From positions 14,017,806 through 14,081,805 of the forward strand of contig OZ029921.1 of NCBI GenBank assembly GCA_964023275.1: a stretch of 64,000 bases of DNA, read 5' to 3'. Origin of the DNA: Norana najaformis (taxonomy: Eukaryota; Annelida; Clitellata; Crassiclitellata; Hormogastridae). The notes beneath the pieces were generated by a model that was given only the letters and a program-made list of their open reading frames with translations, was not told the origin of the DNA and made no database searches. Below are positions 58,372 to 64,000 of this stretch, piece after piece. Numbering within the stretch: the first letter of the stretch is position 1; the number at the start of each line of letters is the position of its first letter. Both the position numbers and the translations under genes were made by a program.

Positions 58372-58660
58372 CTTTCCAGCAGTGGTGCCTGCACGGCTCA
58401 CGTCACCTATGCGGAGGTCTGTCGACGCACGATTCACGTCTTTGTGTCGGAGACGATTTCGTCAAAAATGCTCCGGCTGTTTGGACACATCGCACTTTAC
58501 GACGGTGAACAGGACCACACCAAGGCTCTGTGAGGCTGGAAGAGACCAGCCGAACGCCCTCGCCACACATGGACAAGACTGATGAAGTCCAACCAGAGCA
58601 GAAACGGCTGGCAGCGTGTTGTAGAAACGGCAACGCTCCGCGAGTGGTAGGCCATACATG
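58372..58660 (+). pseudogene. RTE-like LINE RT, 3' part of the split copy
   Basis: After the second CTTTCCAGC: QWCLHG, HVTYAEVCRRT, SETISSKMLRLFGHIALYDG (58450-58510), then a frame change and RPRHTW-like, NGWQRVVETATLREW to the end (58590-58650). These are the C-terminal blocks expected after DAFQ. The LINE ends in a GAT-type tail. Confidence 0.75.
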
Positions 58661-58746
58661 TAGATGATGATGATGATGATGAGGAGGAGCAGGAGGAGGA
58701 GGATGAGGAGGAGGAGGAGGAGGAGGAGGAGGAGGAGGAGGAGGAT
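58655..58746. repeat. (GAT)n then (GAG)n microsatellite, LINE tail
   Basis: Starts exactly at the 3' end of the RTE-like LINE. GATGAT-type tails are usual for RTE elements, so the tail probably seeded the microsatellite. Confidence 0.8.
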
Positions 58747-58749
58747 GAT

Positions 58750-60120
58750 AACTGAGTATTATGTCCAATGTCTATTTCTACGTACCGTATGGCATGGTCA
58801 TTTCTTCTGTCAAAGCAAATTCTTCTTCACGCATCTGCTGATGAGCTGAAAATATAAACTACATTGTTTATATCCATTTATGACAACTACATTCGTCGAT
58901 GTGTCTCATAAGTGTGACATCAAATGTAGCAATACAACGCGACAAAGGTCTCTCCTGACTATGTTGATGGAACCTTGGTGGCCTACTGGAAGACAGTGTA
59001 GATTTCGTTTCTGGCAATTAGATAGATGTGTTTCCTCTAGGTTAGAATGAATGCATTTGGTCGCAACAGACCAATTTCTATAAAGCAACAGATTCAGCAC
59101 TTATCCCAAGTGAATAATATTTCACTCTGACTCCAATTCACTTGATCCTTCCGCTCATCCCTGCATCTTGGTAACTATGTGACTTAGCTCCACTGGTCTT
59201 CGCTGTGCTGAAAAACTGTGTCTATTTAATATTTATACATCTATTTATTTATCTTGCATTTTTGTGTTTGATTACATTCTACTGTAACACATTGATAGAT
59301 TCTTCGCGTTGTATGTCGACGAAGTTCTGTAAGACCCTGTTATCGAGAACAAGAAGGACGTTCGCGGAGGAAGTTAATGTCGACTTGGAGCAGCCGAACA
59401 AAAGAAGATCCGTTCGGAGGACATCATAAGTTTATATGAACGTTTTGTATTTTAAGAGTTTTACAAATAGTTTAATAACGTGGCTAATATTTACACAGTC
59501 TAAAGTATTGCCTTGGTGAAAACATTTTTGCCAACGGTCCAAAACTTTGTCATTTACACTAGTCGATGGGACGAAGCCCGACCCATTAATACTCTGAAAT
59601 ATCATCGACAATATATAAAGTAGTATTTTGCAACAGTTTTATTGGCTGGTCGCCGTGCAATATTTTTAGCGTTAAACGACCTAGGGAATTCTGAATACAG
59701 AGTCAACTGTCAACTATGAATGGGTCATCACTGATCGGAGTCTTTGTGTTGGCGGAAACCTACCAGTACAGACCTTCTCCAGCACTCCGACAAAAACACC
59801 GAACAAACCTGACAGTCTCTCAGTCTCTCTTTATTGTCACAAGGTGCGTATTTTTAGTATGGCTCTTTAGAGGATCTTAAAGTAATGCAAGCCCAAAATC
59901 TTTTCAAATACCAAAAGGTTATTAACACCGAAATTTTCTCACCAACAATTATGCATTCGTCATGCTGAATTGCTGATTCTAGTCCCAATACACTTTATCC
60001 TCCATCAACCCCCAGAACACTCGATCCATCTTTTATATATAATCTTTCTCCATGTCTGTCTGTATCTGGTACTGATTCGTTTCGCCATTTCAAAACACTC
60101 ATTCGCCAACGTAATTCAGG
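58750..60120. other. No gene recognised
   Basis: AT-rich. A plus-strand frame ends FAEEVNVDLEQPNKRRSVRR near 59426 after a possible CACATTGATAG acceptor at about 59299, but nothing else supports an exon. Confidence 0.3.
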
Positions 60121-60121
60121 A

Positions 60122-60412
60122 CTTCACATGTCTATAACATCAACAGGTCTTGTCCTTGGCTGCTTCACATGTCTATAACACTAACAGAACTTATTCTTGA
60201 CTGCTTCACATGTATATAACACCAATAGGCCTTATCCTTGACTGCTTCACATGGATATAACACTAACAGGCCTTATCTTTGACTGCTTTACATGTCTATA
60301 ACGCCAACAAGGCTTATCCTTGACTGCTTCACATGTATATAACACCAATAGGCCTTGTCCTTGACTGCTTCACATGTCTAAAATACCAATAGGTCTTATC
60401 CTTGACTGCTCT
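60122..60412. repeat. 41-bp minisatellite, about 7 copies
   Basis: CTTCACATGTATATAACACC and following sequence recurs every 41 bp (starts 60122, 60163, 60204, 60245, 60286, 60327, 60368) with moderate divergence. Confidence 0.9.
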
Positions 60413-63040
60413 TCCTTACATACCTTACAGCGCCGAAATTAAAACATTCACTGAGGCCTGCATGATCCTGGATGACTCGACTTCAGTCTGAGGAATTTCC
60501 ACTGGATTCACAGTAGGCCTATAAGGTGACATGTTACAAAGAAACGAAGTATTTGCGATTAAGAAATTTGCGATTAAGATTCACTGGTGAAATGAGCAAA
60601 CATTTCTTCTTATGAAAACCGCGCAGTTGTTCTTATTTTTCTCCAAAATATTCATGCTGGTGATGACTGGCTTCTCATTCACAGCACACAAGTCACATCT
60701 CCAGTTGACTTCAGCACCAACTCTTGGCTTATAAAATATGGAAGCTTACCTGTGCTTTATATGGGAAGCCAAGCGGGGCCTTCCAACATCACCAACAGTA
60801 TTTATACGGCGCTATGCTATGTGCGGACGTGTGCATGCGTTAGCCATCTGTTTGTTCATCCGTGTATCCCGGGTATGCGTTAAGACCTGACGATGACGTG
60901 GAGATGGAATAACAGTCCGGGCTTTTGTTCATATGGATTTAGCAAACCTGAATTATTGTAACAACTTAAACATCCTCTGGGTTTCGTTAGAAATATCGTT
61001 CAAGTTCTTTCAAAACTGGCTAGCTATTCCTAAGGTTTGAAGCTGTTCACGCCTGATGAATATCTGATTACGTGTTTACAGTTCATCCTTGTTAACAATC
61101 ATGAACTACAGATGTTATCTACGCTCATCGCCAATGGGTCAGTTACGTCTATAATAATCTGGCTTTATCGACTGACTGAAATCAGAGACAGACAGACAGA
61201 ATGACAGACAGGCAGACAGTCGGACAGACAGATCTCCTTTTGCACTAAGATCATAACAGTTTCTCTGTGTCTAGGACAAGCCCTGTTACAACAAGCTTCT
61301 CGTGTTTAAGAATAAGTTGCTTATGTAAAGCTCACAATCTAAGCGCGTAAACATCTGGCATTTAAGAATCTATGGACTATAAAAGCATTAACCTCATTCG
61401 GTCAAAATATTCCGAAAATGATTAGTTTTGCATATTTACTCGAGGTAATTGTAATCCCTCAGAAGAGAAGAAATTGTGATTAGACTACTAATGACATTCG
61501 AGGCGCCTTCGTCTCATCTGGTTTTGACAGGAAGAAGGTGATGCGGAAGCAACGGCCTTAAAGAGCTGAATTGTTAGTACGAGGCGTTGAAACAGATGGC
61601 GGGTTTCTTTCGCACCCCAGGAAATGCGAGTTAAGCTGAGTTCCAAATCTGTGATGGACGCTAAGCCAGTACTATTAATAGAACCAAGAGTTTTAAAGGT
61701 TAGAGGAAACTGTGATTAGTGCGTGTAGTTAGTAGTAACTAATGTTTTCTTCTAGCCTCTGCCAGCTCCATTGCATCGCCATTCATCCAATCTCTTGCCA
61801 TAGGTCGCGAGAGACCAGACGGTTACTAAATAGCAGAAAACCCTGCACGAGTTTATTATTATCCCAAATAGGAACAATTCCAGTAATAAATATAGAATCA
61901 AGATTAGCACAGGTACTTGAGGCGTAAACGCATTTCTAGGCTATTATGATGGTTAACCTTTGCGTGAAAACTGTATTTTCAAAATATTGCTAGCGATTCT
62001 CTTGTAAATTATACGATGAGCTAGTTGAAAGCTATACTAAATTGTATCTCTTTTAGACGCTTGTGGAGAAAACACACAATATTATAATATTATTAACTTT
62101 ATGTCGAATGCTTAGGTGAACTAGTTAATATGCAGGAAATAGCTTTTGAGTTTTAACTGAACGTCTGATTCAATAGACAGTGGCTAAAGAAATTTCATCG
62201 TGCGTCTCGAGTTTATCGTTCTTAGTTCCTTCGTAGACGAACGCAATTAATCGCCAGCACAAAGAAAGAGAACCAGCATCGAATAAAGGTGTCGAAGATG
62301 CCGACTCTGCAACAGTTATTGTCGATAGCATTGATCTCAACATTTCATCAACGTAAGATTGAGGCGAATTGCCGAGCAATTGTTCATCTACCGTTAGAAT
62401 TCCAGTCGTCCCTGTGACGTATGAAGAGCAGAAGCGACAGATTCAAAAGCGGCGAGATCAATACTGACTTTGATGTGTGCCGCCTTTCGTGAAATGACGT
62501 CACATGACGCGATGTGCGAAGAGCGAGGGGACACGAAGGAAGAGAAGTGAAACGATGGATAAAGCAGGTCGGAGTAAGACATTGATTGCAAGACAGTTTC
62601 TGACGGAGAACAGGATGAAAGGAGTCGGCGCTTGAAGGCATCCAAAGAAGTAGAAGAAGATGAAAAAGAAGAAGAAGAGGAGGAAGAAGCAGGAATTATG
62701 AAAAGGTGTTAAAAATCGAACGTAGTAGAAAGGATCAGGCGAACACCCATATTAACCACCCTCGTGCAATTCTGTGAATCAGCCTGAGCTAATCAACCAC
62801 CCCCTCATCGATCTTATGCATCAGGTTATGTGTCCAGCAGAAGACAAGAGCGCAGGTTTTGTCAAGGCCCGCAGGTGTTAATCCTCATATAACGCGTGTT
62901 CGGAGAATGTTTTGTTACCCGCCAGGTGACAGTTGATTGCAACATCCATCAACTGTACCACCGCTAAAACAGACCATATAAGTTATGATACCGTTGTTGA
63001 AGACAATAGCCATTGACGACTGCGATACTATTTGTGGTGA
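60413..63040. other. No gene recognised
   Basis: Mixed-composition DNA with a short GACA run near 61190-61230 and GAA units at 62645-62695. One TAGGCCTA is near 60512. Confidence 0.4.
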
Positions 63041-63043
63041 CAG

Positions 63044-63125
63044 TAGGCCTACATCGGATCTTTTGGAAGACCGTGATGGTGACGTTGAACCAACGCGGTC
63101 GTCCAACAGATCAGATGTAGGCCTA
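63044..63125. repeat. 30-bp-arm imperfect hairpin
   Basis: Arms 63044-63073 and 63096-63125 pair at 27 of 30 positions (outer part TAGGCCTACATC) around a 22-bp loop. Confidence 0.85.
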
Positions 63126-64000
63126 ATGTCATCACAAACAGTGTCGCAGTAGTCGTTGTGATGCATTATGCAGCGCCACACTGTTAAACTTGCGAACGTT
63201 TTAGGTTTCATGGCAAATGGTCATGATTCCGAACCACCCGACGCCATAAGTTTCGAGCTCTTGTAGGAAGAGAAACAATGGCTCCGATGCTCTTGTAAAT
63301 GTTGTAGGCCGTTACCATGGTAATGTCAAGACGAAAGACCAATTACCCTGGTGTCAACTGCTGTTTGTCGGTTGGCGTCCGACTCGAGAAACGAATTGAA
63401 AACCGAGAAACAAGGGCCACCATCCACTATCAATTAGCCACACGGTCAGCTGTAACCACATTAATACGAACAGACCTTCACAAACATAATCTCCACTATG
63501 CTCTTGTCTTCATGCTTTGGATATGTATAAAATCATACACATTGTAGATACCCACATACACAAAAGTATATATATAGATCATAATGACATTTTAGCATAT
63601 ACACAGAAAACCTTGATTTTATTGTAGACCTGTGGTATACGTAATAAACCTATATGTGCATTTTTATGTAGACTATAAAAGGAGGTTGAAAACCTAACAA
63701 CAACAGTAATTTTCTAATGTCTGGAATGAAAGATGAAGCTGACATATTGAATGTGAAAGACAAAATGCGAGTACAGTGAAAACTGTAGTCACGACAGGTT
63801 GTATCTATGCAGTCTTCTCTGATGCCAATCATTATTATATCCTATGTCATATGATGTTATTATTCATTACTACTTCTAATATTAACAACAGTGCCAGTTA
63901 TAATGATTGCAGCCTGTATACTTTTATGCATTTCGACACTTAAGCCTACAGAATCTTTAGGAACCCTTCAAATTGGCCTAATACTTTTGAAATGGCAAGA
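63126..64000. other. No gene recognised
   Basis: AT-rich end of the window; short frames only. Confidence 0.4.

Noticed and set aside
62384-62645. Minus-strand ORFs near 62.5 kb
   Set aside because: Two overlapping frames of similar length, no domain, no splice signals.

Overview
The window is repeat-rich, AT-leaning animal nuclear DNA. Non-LTR retrotransposon fragments of several clades, a decayed Ty3/gypsy pol, tRNA-derived SINEs, TIR DNA transposons and very many microsatellites indicate a metazoan, probably a marine or other aquatic invertebrate. Isolated exons carry GT/AG splice signals, and there are no operons or ribosome binding sites. The octamer TAGGCCTA occurs at least ten times. 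The species cannot be named from sequence alone.

Layout: 0.3-2.8 kb holds LINE debris. 3.6-5.8 kb and 11.6-13.8 kb hold two nearly identical copies, in opposite orientation, of a TIR element with one long uncharacterised ORF. The first is broken by a 2-bp deletion; the second is open over 563 codons. Between them lie a Ty3/gypsy pol remnant (8.0-9.2 kb) and a possible exon (10.6 kb). 15-29 kb is dominated by mini- and microsatellites, with a SINE and a signal-peptide exon near 19.4 kb. 30.6-31.0 kb is CpG-rich. 32.0 kb has a near-perfect 70-bp palindrome. 32.4-34.4 kb holds a SINE and a LINE. 38.9-40.3 kb is a 5'-truncated but open Jockey-like RT ORF. 40.4-42.5 kb holds more LINE remnants. 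43.05-45.68 kb is a complete, diverged third member of the TIR family: intact 567-aa ORF, CACTGGCCAACA termini and a TTA duplication. 50-53.6 kb has two related L2/CR1-like LINEs. 54.36-55.94 kb carries the last two exons of a single-pass membrane protein (minus strand). 56.2-58.7 kb is LINE debris, one LINE being split by a fold-back element with a perfect 9-bp target duplication. The rest is largely non-coding.

Most interesting system: the TIR element family. Its protein has an N-terminal C-x2-C/C-x2-C zinc motif, a further CxxC, and three conserved acidic residues spaced as in RNase-H-fold DDE enzymes (D264, D318 and E516 in the intact copy). I read it as a probable transposase of a CACTG-ended superfamily. 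Copies 1 and 2 each keep one TIR and are flanked by unusually long direct repeats (36 and 33 bp), different for each copy, which ordinary DDE transposition does not explain.
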